From: CALXQW01 sp031553045
GTDB lineage: Bacteria > Verrucomicrobiota > Verrucomicrobiia > Opitutales > Intestinicryptomonadaceae
Length of the DNA: 64,000 nt
Direction: 5' to 3'
Assembly (NCBI GenBank): GCA_031553045.1
Contig: JAVBLZ010000006.1
Coordinates: 248,001-312,000 of the forward strand
Of the stretch, positions 1 to 9,707 are shown in pieces; the stretch's first letter is position 1; every line of letters starts with the position of its first letter. The position numbers and the translations under genes were made by a program. The notes under the pieces were generated by a model that saw only the letters and a program-made list of their open reading frames with translations, did no database searches and had not been told where the DNA came from.

Positions 1-260
1 TAAATAATAGAGGGGTGTTTTTGCCCGTCCAAAACATGGTTTGCGAAAGTTCTAGAGTTAAAATAGAAATACTAATTATTAGAGGAATGGCGGAATATAA
101 GCTTACGGCGATATATGGCTCTGCAAGCAAGGCAAACGCCGCTTCTTCACGGCAAAGCACCCGTTCTCAGAGAGGGGCTGACGAAGGTACGGATGTTGGT
201 GCGTCAACTATTTTCGGTAGAGTTGTGCAAATCTACGAAAAAACAAATGCAAATAAATGA
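1..260 (+). CDS. gspK: C-terminal end of a GspK-like minor pseudopilin (partial)
   Basis: A frame is open from the window edge (codons from base 3) to a TGA at 258-260, so this is the 3' end of a gene starting outside the window. The visible segment (SSRVKIEILI, then YKLTAIYG, then FGRVVQIYE) resembles the closing beta-strands of GspK proteins, where a secreted globular domain ends in a short strand carrying a tryptophan or tyrosine. Its position directly before gspL and gspM supports this, because K-L-M is the usual T2SS order. GspK caps the pseudopilus tip in the periplasm. An alternative is a separate 57-residue ORF from ATG 87, which has an AGAGGA just upstream. The family call rests on a short tail and on context. 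Confidence 0.5.
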   Translation, partial: NNRGVFLPVQNMVCESSRVKIEILIIRGMAEYKLTAIYGSASKANAASSRQSTRSQRGADEGTDVGASTIFGRVVQIYEKTNANK

Positions 261-316
261 AAAATTTTATGGCAATCTTGAACTTTTACGATTAACTTTT
301 GTTGAATATATTATAC

Positions 317-1402
317 ATGAATCCAGATTCTGACAACAGTTTCCTATTTCTTCCCGATGATGCGTTTTTTGTGAAAATATTGGACGCATCAAAAGAACTG
401 AATGACGCCGATTGTAAAAGTTTGGCGGAGGCTTTTTTGGAATCTGCCAGCCCGCTTTCAGTAGAGTATTTGAGTTGGGGCTTTGTGCGCAAATCTTCAA
501 AAATTGTGCTTTATGCGGCATCTACGGATAGACTGCTGAAAATCTTGCCCGAACAAGATATTTATAAGACGGCAAATTTTGCCTGTCCTGCACTATCAAT
601 TTTGGCACTAGGGGTTGGTACTGAGCGTGATGCAATAGCAAAGTTCAATCAAAATTTTGTGGCAATAAAGTTTGAAAATGCGGAAATCAAAAGCTTGTCA
701 ATCTTCACTTCAGACCCTTCAAAGTCTGACGATGACAATCTAACGGAATTTCTGAATGCTGAAAAAATCGCCCTAGGCGCTTATGATATCTATGACATAG
801 TATCCGTAAAAGAAACATTTTCAAAATTGCGTTTTGAGATTAAAAACAACACAAAAAATGAGGTAATCCAACTTAAATTGCCATTGCTCTCTTTTCGCAA
901 AAATTCAGATGTACGTACGCAAGATATTTTGAAATCGGCGGCTAAACGCAGGCTTAACGGGCTTTTGGCAAACGGCGGCATTTTTGCGATACTTCTATTT
1001 TTCTTATTTTTACTTGTTTGGCAGTCAAAAGTTTTTCTGGACAAATTTAATGTGTCTAAGCTTGAAGAAGAACTGCTCACGCTTTCACCCGCTTCTCAAA
1101 AAATTTTAGAAATGAATGAGCAGTTAAATTATTTGAATTCATTTTCAAAAGAAGCGCTCTTTAATGTGCGTTTGTTGGCCATAGTAAATCAATATAGACC
1201 AAAAGATGTTGTGTTTTCCAAATCTTTGGCGAATACATCAAACGCTCTAGACATTGAGGGGGTAGCCCAAAGCATAGACAGTGTAAATGTCTATCAAGAA
1301 GCTTTGCTTGCAGACCCTTTTATTGCAGATGCTGAAATGAATATTTTAAATTCTAAATCCGGCGCAACTCGGTTTCGTCTGAAACTTAAATTCAATTTTT
1401 AA
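317..1402 (+). CDS. gspL: GspL/PilN-like inner-membrane T2SS assembly protein
   Basis: Protein of 361 residues from ATG 317; an upstream in-frame TTG at 299 is less likely. Layout fits GspL: a cytoplasmic region of about 210 residues (reduced actin-like domain), one transmembrane helix at about 216-236 (ILLFFLFLLVWQ), a short coiled stretch, and a C-terminal periplasmic ferredoxin-like domain ending in FRLKLKFNF. GspL links the GspE ATPase to the inner-membrane platform and to GspM. It lies between gspK and gspM. The cytoplasmic domain is diverged, so identification rests on architecture, the C-terminal PilN/GspL-like fold and operon position. No Shine-Dalgarno is visible. Confidence 0.62.
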   Translation: MNPDSDNSFLFLPDDAFFVKILDASKELNDADCKSLAEAFLESASPLSVEYLSWGFVRKSSKIVLYAASTDRLLKILPEQDIYKTANFACPALSILALGVGTERDAIAKFNQNFVAIKFENAEIKSLSIFTSDPSKSDDDNLTEFLNAEKIALGAYDIYDIVSVKETFSKLRFEIKNNTKNEVIQLKLPLLSFRKNSDVRTQDILKSAAKRRLNGLLANGGIFAILLFFLFLLVWQSKVFLDKFNVSKLEEELLTLSPASQKILEMNEQLNYLNSFSKEALFNVRLLAIVNQYRPKDVVFSKSLANTSNALDIEGVAQSIDSVNVYQEALLADPFIADAEMNILNSKSGATRFRLKLKFNF

Positions 1403-1410
1403 TTACACCA

Positions 1411-1944
1411 ATGCTGACAAAAATTAAAAATTTTTATGCAAAGCGCAAAAGGCGTGAAAAAATCATACTTTGGGTTTTCATATTGGTTCTTTTGGGCATT
1501 TGGTATTCTGAACTTGTAAAGGCCGGCAACCACGTCTCTACCCAACTTGTTGAACTAAGCGGTAAAAAATCTGTGGCGGAAACCGTGTTGTCTCAAAAAG
1601 AATCCATAATAAACTCTCTTGAAAACGCCAAAAAAAATCTGGATGTAACAAAAACACTGCCGTCCAAAGATTTTCTTAAGAGCGTTGAAGAATTTGCAAA
1701 GGCCAGTGGCATTAGCTATGAAATCTCATCCCTATCCACTGTATCTTTGGATAAAACCAAAATACATTCTGTAAAGTTGTATGCCCAAAAATCGGATATG
1801 GAAAAATTGATTATTTTTGAAAAATCTGTGCACGAGCGTTCGCCATATATTACTATGCAGGAAGCATCTTTTAATTCAGACGATAAAGGTCTGATAACAG
1901 CCAGATATACTTTGTCTTCATTTGAATTTATAACCCAAAATTGA
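1411..1944 (+). CDS. gspM: GspM/PilO-like T2SS platform protein
   Basis: 177 residues. A basic N-terminus (KRKRREK) precedes a single transmembrane helix at about 18-36, followed by a coiled-coil stretch at about 45-90 and a small alpha/beta periplasmic domain. This is the bitopic layout of GspM/PilO, which pairs with GspL in the inner-membrane platform. It starts 8 bp after gspL and ends just before gspD. Sequence identity to well-known GspM proteins is low, so the call depends on topology, length and neighbours. Confidence 0.6.
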   Translation: MLTKIKNFYAKRKRREKIILWVFILVLLGIWYSELVKAGNHVSTQLVELSGKKSVAETVLSQKESIINSLENAKKNLDVTKTLPSKDFLKSVEEFAKASGISYEISSLSTVSLDKTKIHSVKLYAQKSDMEKLIIFEKSVHERSPYITMQEASFNSDDKGLITARYTLSSFEFITQN

Positions 1945-1946
1945 TT

Positions 1947-4394
1947 ATGTGGAAAATATTTATAATCTTAATTTGCGCACTCGGCGCTAAAATAATTTTT
2001 GCCCAAGAACAGGCAAAGCCAAGCACGCCTCCGCCACCTCAGCAGCCCGCACAGCCGGTGCCCGCACAACCGCAGCCGCCGATTGCCAATACGGCAATAC
2101 AGCATTCTGCTGTTGTAGAAACAAGTTCTGAAGGCGCACCTACGCAAGAGCAGGTCAGGGCAATGATAGAAGAACAAAACGTGCGTCCAATAGGTAAAGA
2201 CGCTGCAAATCCTCAGCAGAGCGACGATATGCAAGGGCCCTTCTTTTTCGTGGATGAATCTCCCATCCAAGTAATCAGGATTCTTGAAATTTTGTCCGAC
2301 AAAACCGTTTTGCAGCCACCTACAATTCCTGCGGTTAAAATCAATTTTGCAACAAAAAACAAAATGACAAGGGCGGAAGCAATACAGGCAATGGAAGCAT
2401 TGCTCAGCATCAACGGCATAGCTATAATACCTCTCAATGAAAAGTTTTTGAAAGCCGTGCCAACTTTGGGTGTGAATGCTCAAACCCCCCAGTTTTTGAA
2501 GGAAGACCCTTTAACATTACCGGCAAGCATAAACTTTTACACTAAGCTTTTTGAATTTCAATACATGGATGTTGAAACAATGCAGCCCAAACTTATGAAC
2601 TTCATGAGCCCTCCAGGCACTTCTTTGATTGAAATTTTTCCACGCAACAATTCCATTCTGGTTACTGATACCCTGATGAATTTGCAGCGAATGCAACTTT
2701 TGATTACAAAATTGGATGTCCCTGCAGAAATCAGGGAAGACATAGAATTTGTACAACTTAAAAACACCTCTGCGGAAGACTTGAAAGCACGCCTGACGGC
2801 AATGCAGGGCGACGGTATGAAAAAATATTTTGAAAAAACGGTGATAGAAATAGATTCTCGCACCAATCAAGTCATAGTGATTACAAACAAGGGAAATCTG
2901 CCTTACATTAAAAAATTTATCGAAGGTTTTGATATTGAAGCGGAACCCCTTTTGAAAAGTACCGTGCACTATATAAAACATAGCGAGGCTTCAAAAGTGG
3001 TTAGTGTTGTGCAAAACATAATTTCAGGACAACAACAAAGCAAGGCTGCGGCAACTAAGAATAGGGCGGCAAATACACAAGTAAAAGCCGCACAGCCACC
3101 AGCCACGCCCAATCAACCCAAGGCTGCTAAAAGAGAACCCGAAACGGGTATGCAATTTAGCGAATACGTAACCGTTGTCGCCGATGAGTGGAGCAATTCA
3201 ATAGTCGCATACGGTACGCCCACAGACCTCAAGCAAATTACGGACATAATTGAACGCATTGATATACAACTATTACAGGTTAAAATTGATGTTATTATTA
3301 CTGAAGTTACTTTAACGGACGGTCAAGTTTCAGGTTTGAGCACATTTGGTTTGGGCTACAATTTGACGGGGGATTATCCTGATGCTCCTGGCTTTTCCGG
3401 ATCTACAAAAACTTACGGTCTCGGCACAAAAGATGTTTCTGCATTTTCTTTGGCGGCAAATGAAAGCAGTTTTTCAATGGTATTTAATGTGGCTAAAGAA
3501 AATCAGAATGTAAAGGTACTATCTTCGCCGACTATCGTAACTTCGCACAATCATGAAGCAACCGTAAGCGTTGGACAGCAATATCCGAGGATTACCGGTT
3601 CAACTTCCGATGTTGTTAATCCAAATTCAACCCGTACAACTATTGAACAGGGCAAAGTCGGTATAGATTTGGTTGTTACGCCCAGAATCGGTGAAAACGG
3701 GGTCGTGCAGATGGAAATTAAACAGACTGTAAGCACTATTGTAAGTTACACTGAAATCGACGGCAATCAACAGCCCATAATTGGCAATAGAGAAGCTCAA
3801 AGCTATATCAGCGTCTCAACGGGAGACACCATAGTTTTAGCAGGATTGCAGCAAATTGATATTTCTGAAGTAAATGGCAAAGTTTGGCTATTGGGAGATT
3901 TGCCTTTGATTGGCCATCTTTTCAACCCCTCAAAGGCTGATAACACTAGGCGTGAATTGGTCATGTTTATCAAGCCCACAATAATTAAAAGCTCTAGAAT
4001 TGCAGACATTTTGGCCGATAAACAAATGGATACGTCTTTAGTCGGCGAAGAAGTTAAGGATTATTTTGAAGACGGCAAATTCTATTCTCGAGACCAAGTT
4101 AAAGCAAAAGAAAAAGAGTTTGAGGACAACAGGTTTTATAATAAAATTTACAAAGACCCAGTGGGTTTCATATTGCCTCCTAAAGATAAATTCACAACTG
4201 AGGAGGAAGCAAAGCGCCTGAAAGCTTACGATGAAGCCAATAAAAAAGCGGCTCAAAAGGCTGCGAATGATTCTGAAAAACTGATACAATCTTCTGAAAA
4301 CATTTCTGAAGGCAACTCTGAAATCAAAGATGATGGTGCTTCTGAAAAGGCTGTACAAAAGTCCATAATCAAATCTAATTCACCCAAAAGATAA
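1947..4394 (+). CDS. gspD: T2SS secretin GspD
   Basis: 815 residues from ATG 1947, two bases after the gspM stop; TTG at 1941 is also in frame. Signal peptide (IFIILICALGAKIIFAQ), then a proline/glutamine-rich linker (about residues 25-55), N0/N1-type periplasmic domains (LPASINFYTKLFEFQYMDVE region, then an NSILVTDT strand), and the secretin core with its signature elements VLSSPTIVTSHNHEATVSVG, GIDLVVTPRI and RELVMFIKPTII. The secretin forms the outer-membrane channel through which folded T2SS substrates leave. A long lysine/glutamate-rich tail follows the core (last 130 residues or so), longer than in classical GspD. The next gene overlaps the stop codon by one base, which suggests translational coupling. 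Confidence 0.9.
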   Translation: MWKIFIILICALGAKIIFAQEQAKPSTPPPPQQPAQPVPAQPQPPIANTAIQHSAVVETSSEGAPTQEQVRAMIEEQNVRPIGKDAANPQQSDDMQGPFFFVDESPIQVIRILEILSDKTVLQPPTIPAVKINFATKNKMTRAEAIQAMEALLSINGIAIIPLNEKFLKAVPTLGVNAQTPQFLKEDPLTLPASINFYTKLFEFQYMDVETMQPKLMNFMSPPGTSLIEIFPRNNSILVTDTLMNLQRMQLLITKLDVPAEIREDIEFVQLKNTSAEDLKARLTAMQGDGMKKYFEKTVIEIDSRTNQVIVITNKGNLPYIKKFIEGFDIEAEPLLKSTVHYIKHSEASKVVSVVQNIISGQQQSKAAATKNRAANTQVKAAQPPATPNQPKAAKREPETGMQFSEYVTVVADEWSNSIVAYGTPTDLKQITDIIERIDIQLLQVKIDVIITEVTLTDGQVSGLSTFGLGYNLTGDYPDAPGFSGSTKTYGLGTKDVSAFSLAANESSFSMVFNVAKENQNVKVLSSPTIVTSHNHEATVSVGQQYPRITGSTSDVVNPNSTRTTIEQGKVGIDLVVTPRIGENGVVQMEIKQTVSTIVSYTEIDGNQQPIIGNREAQSYISVSTGDTIVLAGLQQIDISEVNGKVWLLGDLPLIGHLFNPSKADNTRRELVMFIKPTIIKSSRIADILADKQMDTSLVGEEVKDYFEDGKFYSRDQVKAKEKEFEDNRFYNKIYKDPVGFILPPKDKFTTEEEAKRLKAYDEANKKAAQKAANDSEKLIQSSENISEGNSEIKDDGASEKAVQKSIIKSNSPKR

Positions 4395-5023
4395 TGTACT
4401 TATTAAGACACATATTATATTTTTCTTTTTTGTGCATAGCGCTAAATGCCTTTGCCGATGATGAGTTTTTGTTTGAATCTTTAAAAGTAAATAATCCTTT
4501 CAAGCCCCTTGAAACTGCTGGCAATACTGTTCAAAAAAATATAGAACACGAAGATATGCAATTTCAAGGCGTGGCTTTTGTGGAAGGTAAATGGATTTTC
4601 AGTATTTTGAATGTAAAGGAAAAAAAGTCTAACTGGATAGCTTTGGGTGAATCTAAACAGGGCATAATGGCTGAATCTTATGATTCTGAGACGCAAACTT
4701 TAAATCTGAATATTTCTGGCACAACCTATTCTTTGCCTATTAAAACTCGGGATATACCCGTGGCGTCTCGTCAAGCTGCAAACAAATCAGGAGGGGATTT
4801 CACTTCAGGCAATATGCCACCACCACCTGAGGGCGGTTTTGGTCCGGGTTTTAGACACGCAAGCGCTTCGGGAGGTTTTAGACGTTTAAGTTTGGAAGAA
4901 CGCCAAAAGATAGTTAACGACTATCAGGCGCGTCTTAAGTCTGAGGCAACCATGAAAGAAAATGCCGCACGAGAAAAAGAAAACAAAGCTTTAAAAGACA
5001 AAAAGCCGGATAAAAAGAAATAA
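4394..5023 (+). CDS. GspC/PilP-like secretin-coupling protein
   Basis: 209 residues; its ATG shares a base with the gspD stop. Signal peptide at 1-21. Residues about 52-105 (FQGVAFVEGKW, then SNWIALGE, then TLNLNISG) look like the HR domain of GspC or PilP, a small beta-domain that binds the N0 domain of the secretin. A proline/glycine segment (PPPPEGGFGPGF) and a charged helical tail rich in Lys and Glu follow. No N-terminal membrane anchor of the classical GspC type is seen beyond the signal sequence, so it may be a free or lipid-less periplasmic linker. Placement between gspD and gspE supports a T2SS role. The family assignment is inference from fold pattern. Confidence 0.5.
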   Translation: MYLLRHILYFSFLCIALNAFADDEFLFESLKVNNPFKPLETAGNTVQKNIEHEDMQFQGVAFVEGKWIFSILNVKEKKSNWIALGESKQGIMAESYDSETQTLNLNISGTTYSLPIKTRDIPVASRQAANKSGGDFTSGNMPPPPEGGFGPGFRHASASGGFRRLSLEERQKIVNDYQARLKSEATMKENAAREKENKALKDKKPDKKK

Positions 5024-5028
5024 TTTCT

Positions 5029-6720
5029 ATGCAAGACAACACTCAAAGCATACTTGATGCGCTTTTAAAATCTTTAGATAAGCCCCTCGACGCCGAATCT
5101 ACAGAGGCGCTTAAATTTGCCGAACGCAATTTAAGGCCGATTTTATTTCTGGAAAAATCTCAAATTTCCGAAACCGATCTTGCTGACAGACTCTCTGTAA
5201 TCTCAAAGCTTGAAGTGTTAAAAAGTTTTGAAATTTTAGAAAACGCCCAAAAGTCTTTGCCGATTAAATTAATTAATGAATATCAGGCTTTGCCAATTTC
5301 AGAAACTTTAGATGAAATAACTTTGGTTTCTTCTTGGCCGCCAGATTCGGATATGTTCAAGTGGGTTAAGTCTATCACAGGCAAAGATTCACTCTGGAAA
5401 CTCGCCCCTGCGATAAAAGTTTCTGAGGCTATTTCTGAAAAATTCGGCGTTGGTGCGGGCAGCCTTTCAGAAGAAGGCATGGAAGATTTTTCTTCTGAAA
5501 ACATTGACGACGTAGAAGAAGATGAAAATGCCGCAATCATAAAATTTGTAAATGAAATCATCACAAGGGCGATGAGCGACAGGGCTACCGACATTCATAT
5601 TGAGCCCCAACGAGATTCCTTAAATATCAGGTATAGAATAGACGGCAACCTTGTGCCAGTGCGTGTCCCTGATAATCTTCTTAAATATAAAGACGCCATA
5701 ATTTCACGCATTAAAATCATGGCTAGGCTTAACATTTCTGAAAAGCGCCGCCCGCAAGACGGTCGCATTGGTTTTACCATGAAAAGCGGGCAGGAGATTG
5801 ATATTCGCATATCTTCTTTGCCCACGATGTATGGCGAGAGTATTTCTTTGCGTTTGTTGAGTAAAAAATCTCAGCCGGTGGGCATTGAAGAATTGGGTTT
5901 TTTGCCAGACGATGCTGAAAAAATTTCAAAGCCGCTAATGCGTCCGCACGGTATCATACTGGTTACAGGGCCCACGGGTTCAGGCAAATCTACAACGCTT
6001 ACGGCTTTTATCCGCAGATTGCGCTCGCCAGAGGTGCGCATTATTACAGTTGAAGACCCTGTGGAATATGAGGTTGAGGGTGTCAATCAAACGCAAGTTC
6101 ATCCTGAAATTGGGCTGACATTTTCTTCCGTCTTGCGCTCTGTTTTGCGTCAAGACCCGGATGTTATAATGGTGGGTGAAATTAGAGATAGGGAAACTGC
6201 CGATATCGCAATCAGGGCGTCTTTGACGGGCCATTTGGTGCTCAGCACTTTGCACACCAACGATGCAGCCGGTGCGCTCACCAGACTCATCGACATGGAT
6301 ATTGAGCCATTCCTCATAGCGTCCAGCGTTGAAATGATTTTGGCGCAACGTTTGGTGCGCAAACTATGCTTTTGCAAAACTTTGGCAGATTATGACATTA
6401 CGTATCTTACAAGTTGTATTTCATCTTTGGGCATAGACCACTCTGAATTGGCGCTTTCCGACGGAATTTGCAAGCCTGTGGGCTGTCAAAATTGCAGGGG
6501 CATTGGTTATTACGGTCGCCTTGGCATATTTGAAATTTTGCTCGCAAATGACGATATTCATGAAGCAATTTTAACACGCAAAACCGCACGTGAAATCAGG
6601 GATATCGCAATACAAAAACACAATATGCGCACTTTGCAAAGTTGCGGGTGGGAGCTTCTTAAACTCGGTAAAACGGGGCTTGAGGAGATAATGCACTACG
6701 CATCCATTATGGAAGAATAG
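5029..6720 (+). CDS. gspE: T2SS/T4P assembly ATPase GspE
   Basis: 563 residues, the usual GspE length. N-terminal MshEN-like domain (about 1-160), then the ATPase: Asp box around TDIHIEP and RYRIDG, Walker A GPTGSGKS near residue 314, Walker B VIMVGEIRD near 378, and a His box STLHTNDA. A zinc-binding tetracysteine is present: C447 and C449, then C486 and C489 (GCQNC), followed by GYYGRLGIFE. The hexameric ATPase powers pseudopilus growth from the cytoplasmic face. It lies 5 bp after the GspC-like gene and 1 bp before gspF. Confidence 0.95.
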   Translation: MQDNTQSILDALLKSLDKPLDAESTEALKFAERNLRPILFLEKSQISETDLADRLSVISKLEVLKSFEILENAQKSLPIKLINEYQALPISETLDEITLVSSWPPDSDMFKWVKSITGKDSLWKLAPAIKVSEAISEKFGVGAGSLSEEGMEDFSSENIDDVEEDENAAIIKFVNEIITRAMSDRATDIHIEPQRDSLNIRYRIDGNLVPVRVPDNLLKYKDAIISRIKIMARLNISEKRRPQDGRIGFTMKSGQEIDIRISSLPTMYGESISLRLLSKKSQPVGIEELGFLPDDAEKISKPLMRPHGIILVTGPTGSGKSTTLTAFIRRLRSPEVRIITVEDPVEYEVEGVNQTQVHPEIGLTFSSVLRSVLRQDPDVIMVGEIRDRETADIAIRASLTGHLVLSTLHTNDAAGALTRLIDMDIEPFLIASSVEMILAQRLVRKLCFCKTLADYDITYLTSCISSLGIDHSELALSDGICKPVGCQNCRGIGYYGRLGIFEILLANDDIHEAILTRKTAREIRDIAIQKHNMRTLQSCGWELLKLGKTGLEEIMHYASIMEE

Positions 6721-6721
6721 T

Positions 6722-7933
6722 ATGGCGGGATTTTCATACAAAGCTCTTTCTGAAAATGGAAGCCTTGAGACGGGCACTTTGGATGCTCTCGACAAAAAAG
6801 AAGCCGTCTTAAAGCTCAAGAAGCGTGGGCTAAATGTGGTAAATATAAAATTTTTGGGTGAGGCTAGGGCTGCGGAAAGTTCATCCCAAAAAATCAAAGG
6901 CGGTGAAGCTGTCGCCCTGCAATTTTTCAGAAAGCTGCATCAGCTCTGTAAAGCGGGCACGCCGGTTGGCGACGCTTTAAAAGGTTTAAGTTTGCGCTCA
7001 TTAAATAAAAATATGTTGGCGCTATCTAAAGAGCTTTACAAATCTTTGAGCGAGGGTAAGTCTTTGGCGTCTTCTTTGGAATCTTTTCCGGACATCTTTG
7101 AAGGCTCTATAATTCACCTTGTAGAGGCTGGTGAAAGCACGGCAAACTTGGTATCGGTATTTGAAAATATAATAGATTATCTTGAAAACAGAAGGGTGCT
7201 TAGGAAAAAAGTTATCTCGGCTTTGATCTATCCTGCAATACTTTTTACCGTTGCTTTTGCGGTTGTATTACTTTTTTTATTTGTGCTTTTGCCGCAGGTT
7301 GAAAACATGATGAAAAACCTCGGCGGAGAGCTCAATTTGCCTGTGAAGATTTTGATTTTTTTGGGCGACGCAATGATTTACGGCGGCCCTGTTTTCATAG
7401 CGCTTATTGTAATTTCATTTTTTGGAATTATGCAAATACGCTCCAAACCAAAAGGGCTTATTGCCACGGACAGGTTTTTCCTTAAATTGCCCATATTTGG
7501 CAATATAGCCTTTGATAGCGATATTTGCAGGCTTTCAAACCTAATATCCACGCTTTTTGAATCTGGCGTCAACACCACAGAAACAATGCGTCTAACTGAA
7601 AAATCTATCAAAAATGCGGATATCCGTATGAGATTTTCTCAATGTAAAACCGCAATTAACGACGGCGCAGCAGTTGCAACATCTTTCAAAAAATTCGGGA
7701 TTTTGAATGATGACGATATTGATATTGTTTCTGTGGGCGATAAAACCGGCAATCTGATTGAAGGCTTTGCACAGATACGCAATATGCATATGGAGTCTTT
7801 GGGCGCACGCATAAAAAACGCAATAGCGGTTCTTTCAGCCTCGGCGCTTTTAAGCGCATTTACGCTGGTATTCTTGGTTGCTTTAGGGATAATTTCGGCG
7901 GTCTTGGGTTTGAGTCAAAATTTAATTAAGTAA
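6722..7933 (+). CDS. gspF: T2SS inner-membrane platform protein GspF
   Basis: 403 residues, standard for GspF/PilC. Two repeated GspF cytoplasmic domains (about 65-190 and 265-385) flank transmembrane helices at about 165-190, 215-240 and 372-395. The N-terminus YKALSENGSLETGTLDA and the helix IIHLVEAGESTANL are typical. It is the polytopic hub on which GspE and GspL act. The start directly follows the gspE stop, so the two are almost certainly co-translated. No further pseudopilin or prepilin peptidase gene follows; the remaining T2SS genes must lie upstream of the window or elsewhere. Confidence 0.92.
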   Translation: MAGFSYKALSENGSLETGTLDALDKKEAVLKLKKRGLNVVNIKFLGEARAAESSSQKIKGGEAVALQFFRKLHQLCKAGTPVGDALKGLSLRSLNKNMLALSKELYKSLSEGKSLASSLESFPDIFEGSIIHLVEAGESTANLVSVFENIIDYLENRRVLRKKVISALIYPAILFTVAFAVVLLFLFVLLPQVENMMKNLGGELNLPVKILIFLGDAMIYGGPVFIALIVISFFGIMQIRSKPKGLIATDRFFLKLPIFGNIAFDSDICRLSNLISTLFESGVNTTETMRLTEKSIKNADIRMRFSQCKTAINDGAAVATSFKKFGILNDDDIDIVSVGDKTGNLIEGFAQIRNMHMESLGARIKNAIAVLSASALLSAFTLVFLVALGIISAVLGLSQNLIK

Positions 7934-7936
7934 TTT

Positions 7937-9697
7937 ATGAAATATTTACGCATAGTGTTAGTTCTTATAATTGCGGTTTCTCAAAATTTGTTTTCTCAAA
8001 TAAATGATGCAGAACTTTATCCTATCACCGAAGAAAGCAAGCCGCGTGATGGCGTAAATTATGGGGAGATTATCAAGGCTGAATTTTCAGACTCTAAAAT
8101 TTTCCCTGGCACTAAGAGACGCATAGATGTGTTTGTACCTGCCGATTACGACGGCAAGACGCCTGTGTGTATTTGCATAAAGCAAGACAATTTGGGTTAT
8201 AATATACAACAAGTTTTTACGCATCTAATTAAATCTAAAGAGATACCAATGATGATTGCCGTAGGTATTGCCTTTGGTTCTGTCGAAGGCGCTTTTGACC
8301 CAGAATCCCCAAGAAATAATAGAACATTTGAGTACGATACGCCCTCAGGCAAATATGCCGATTTTATCTTGAAAGAAGTTTTGCCATTTATTGAAACTCT
8401 TAAAACTAAAGACGGCAGGGCTATAGTTCTCTCTAAAGACGGAAACGACAGGATGATTATGGGCGCAAGTTCAGGCGCTGCCGCCGCATTTAGCGCAGCT
8501 TGGTACTATCCGCAAGAGTTTCCAAGAGTGTACAGCGTAATTGGTTCTTTTACGGGTTTAAGAGGTTCTTACGAGTATTCGTCATTGCTTCACAAGGTTG
8601 AGACAAAGCCATTGCGCCTCTTTTTACAAAGCGGGGAAAATGACATGTGGACATCATTCGGAGATTGGTGGGCTGCCAACAATGCAATGGTAAGGGCGTT
8701 AGATTTTGCCGGTTATGATTACGCTTTTGAATTTGGCAAAGGTACGCACAACGGGGCGCACGGCATACAACTCTTGCCAAAAGCAATGCGGTTTTTATGG
8801 AAAGATTATCCTGCAAAAATTTCTCCTTTAAGAGAAAGCCGCAACACTTTTTTGAGAACATATTTGATAAAGGATGAGCCTTTTAAAATGTTCTCAGATA
8901 CGTCTAAAATAGAGGGTTTAACCTCTGCTTCAAAAGACAAGGTATTTGCTTATGATTCTGAAAATACATATTTGCTGGAAACGCAAAATTCTACTCTTAA
9001 AAAAATATGCGAAGGCAAAATTTTGGCTTCGGGCATAAACGAAGTTTGCCTCATTGCGAAAAGTAATGGCGAGCTTTTTACAGCCAAAAGCGGTGCGTCC
9101 GGTTATGAAGTTATAAAAAAAGTTGAACAAAAAATTTTTGCAAAATCTGCCATTGCCCTAAAAAATGGAGAATTTTTTGTGAGTGCCAGCGACTCATTAA
9201 ATGCGGAGGTTGATAAGCTCTGGAAGCTTGACGCAAACGCAAATCTAAAACTTTTAGATTCAAATTTAAAAGGCGCTTTTGCCATTTCAATAAGCGCAAA
9301 TGAAAACTGGCTGAATCTTTTTGAAATGGGCGCTAGACGTGGATACAGCTACAAGATAGAAAAGGATTACACTCTAAATTTTAAGCAGGAATTTTTCCAT
9401 CTACACACTCCGCAAGAGTATGATTTGCCACTTCCTTCGGCTTCAGTTTGTGATAAAAATGGTTTAACTTATGTTGCTGCGGCGTACGGCATTTTGGTAT
9501 GCGACTACAACGGCAGAACTTGTGCAATACTCCCTATGCCAAACAATGAAAGGGCAATAAGCCTTGTATTCGGCGGAGAAAAAAATTCAACGCTCTTTGT
9601 GCTTACCGAAAGCGGCAAGATTTACTCAAGAGTTTTGAAAACTTCAGGGGCTTCAGTATTTAAGCCGTTGCCCAAAATAAGAGTTAGCGCAGGTTGA
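7937..9697 (+). CDS. Exported esterase (IroE/Fes-type alpha/beta hydrolase) with C-terminal beta-propeller-like region
   Basis: 586 residues, start 3 bp after gspF, so it is the last gene of the T2SS operon. Signal peptide at 1-20. Residues about 30-290 are a D-type esterase alpha/beta hydrolase: nucleophile elbow GASSG (Ser178), acid near D236 (SGENDMW) and His275 (THNGAHG). The C-terminal half (about 310-586) has repeating short beta units (VFAYDSENTYLLE, YVAAAYGILVCDY) like an SMP-30/gluconolactonase beta-propeller. The family hydrolyses sugar or siderophore esters, including acetyl and feruloyl esters on polysaccharides. Position implies it is a dedicated T2SS substrate. The following gene is convergent with a 10-bp gap. 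Confidence 0.7.
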   Translation: MKYLRIVLVLIIAVSQNLFSQINDAELYPITEESKPRDGVNYGEIIKAEFSDSKIFPGTKRRIDVFVPADYDGKTPVCICIKQDNLGYNIQQVFTHLIKSKEIPMMIAVGIAFGSVEGAFDPESPRNNRTFEYDTPSGKYADFILKEVLPFIETLKTKDGRAIVLSKDGNDRMIMGASSGAAAAFSAAWYYPQEFPRVYSVIGSFTGLRGSYEYSSLLHKVETKPLRLFLQSGENDMWTSFGDWWAANNAMVRALDFAGYDYAFEFGKGTHNGAHGIQLLPKAMRFLWKDYPAKISPLRESRNTFLRTYLIKDEPFKMFSDTSKIEGLTSASKDKVFAYDSENTYLLETQNSTLKKICEGKILASGINEVCLIAKSNGELFTAKSGASGYEVIKKVEQKIFAKSAIALKNGEFFVSASDSLNAEVDKLWKLDANANLKLLDSNLKGAFAISISANENWLNLFEMGARRGYSYKIEKDYTLNFKQEFFHLHTPQEYDLPLPSASVCDKNGLTYVAAAYGILVCDYNGRTCAILPMPNNERAISLVFGGEKNSTLFVLTESGKIYSRVLKTSGASVFKPLPKIRVSAG

Positions 9698-9707
9698 TTT
9701 GCGCAAC

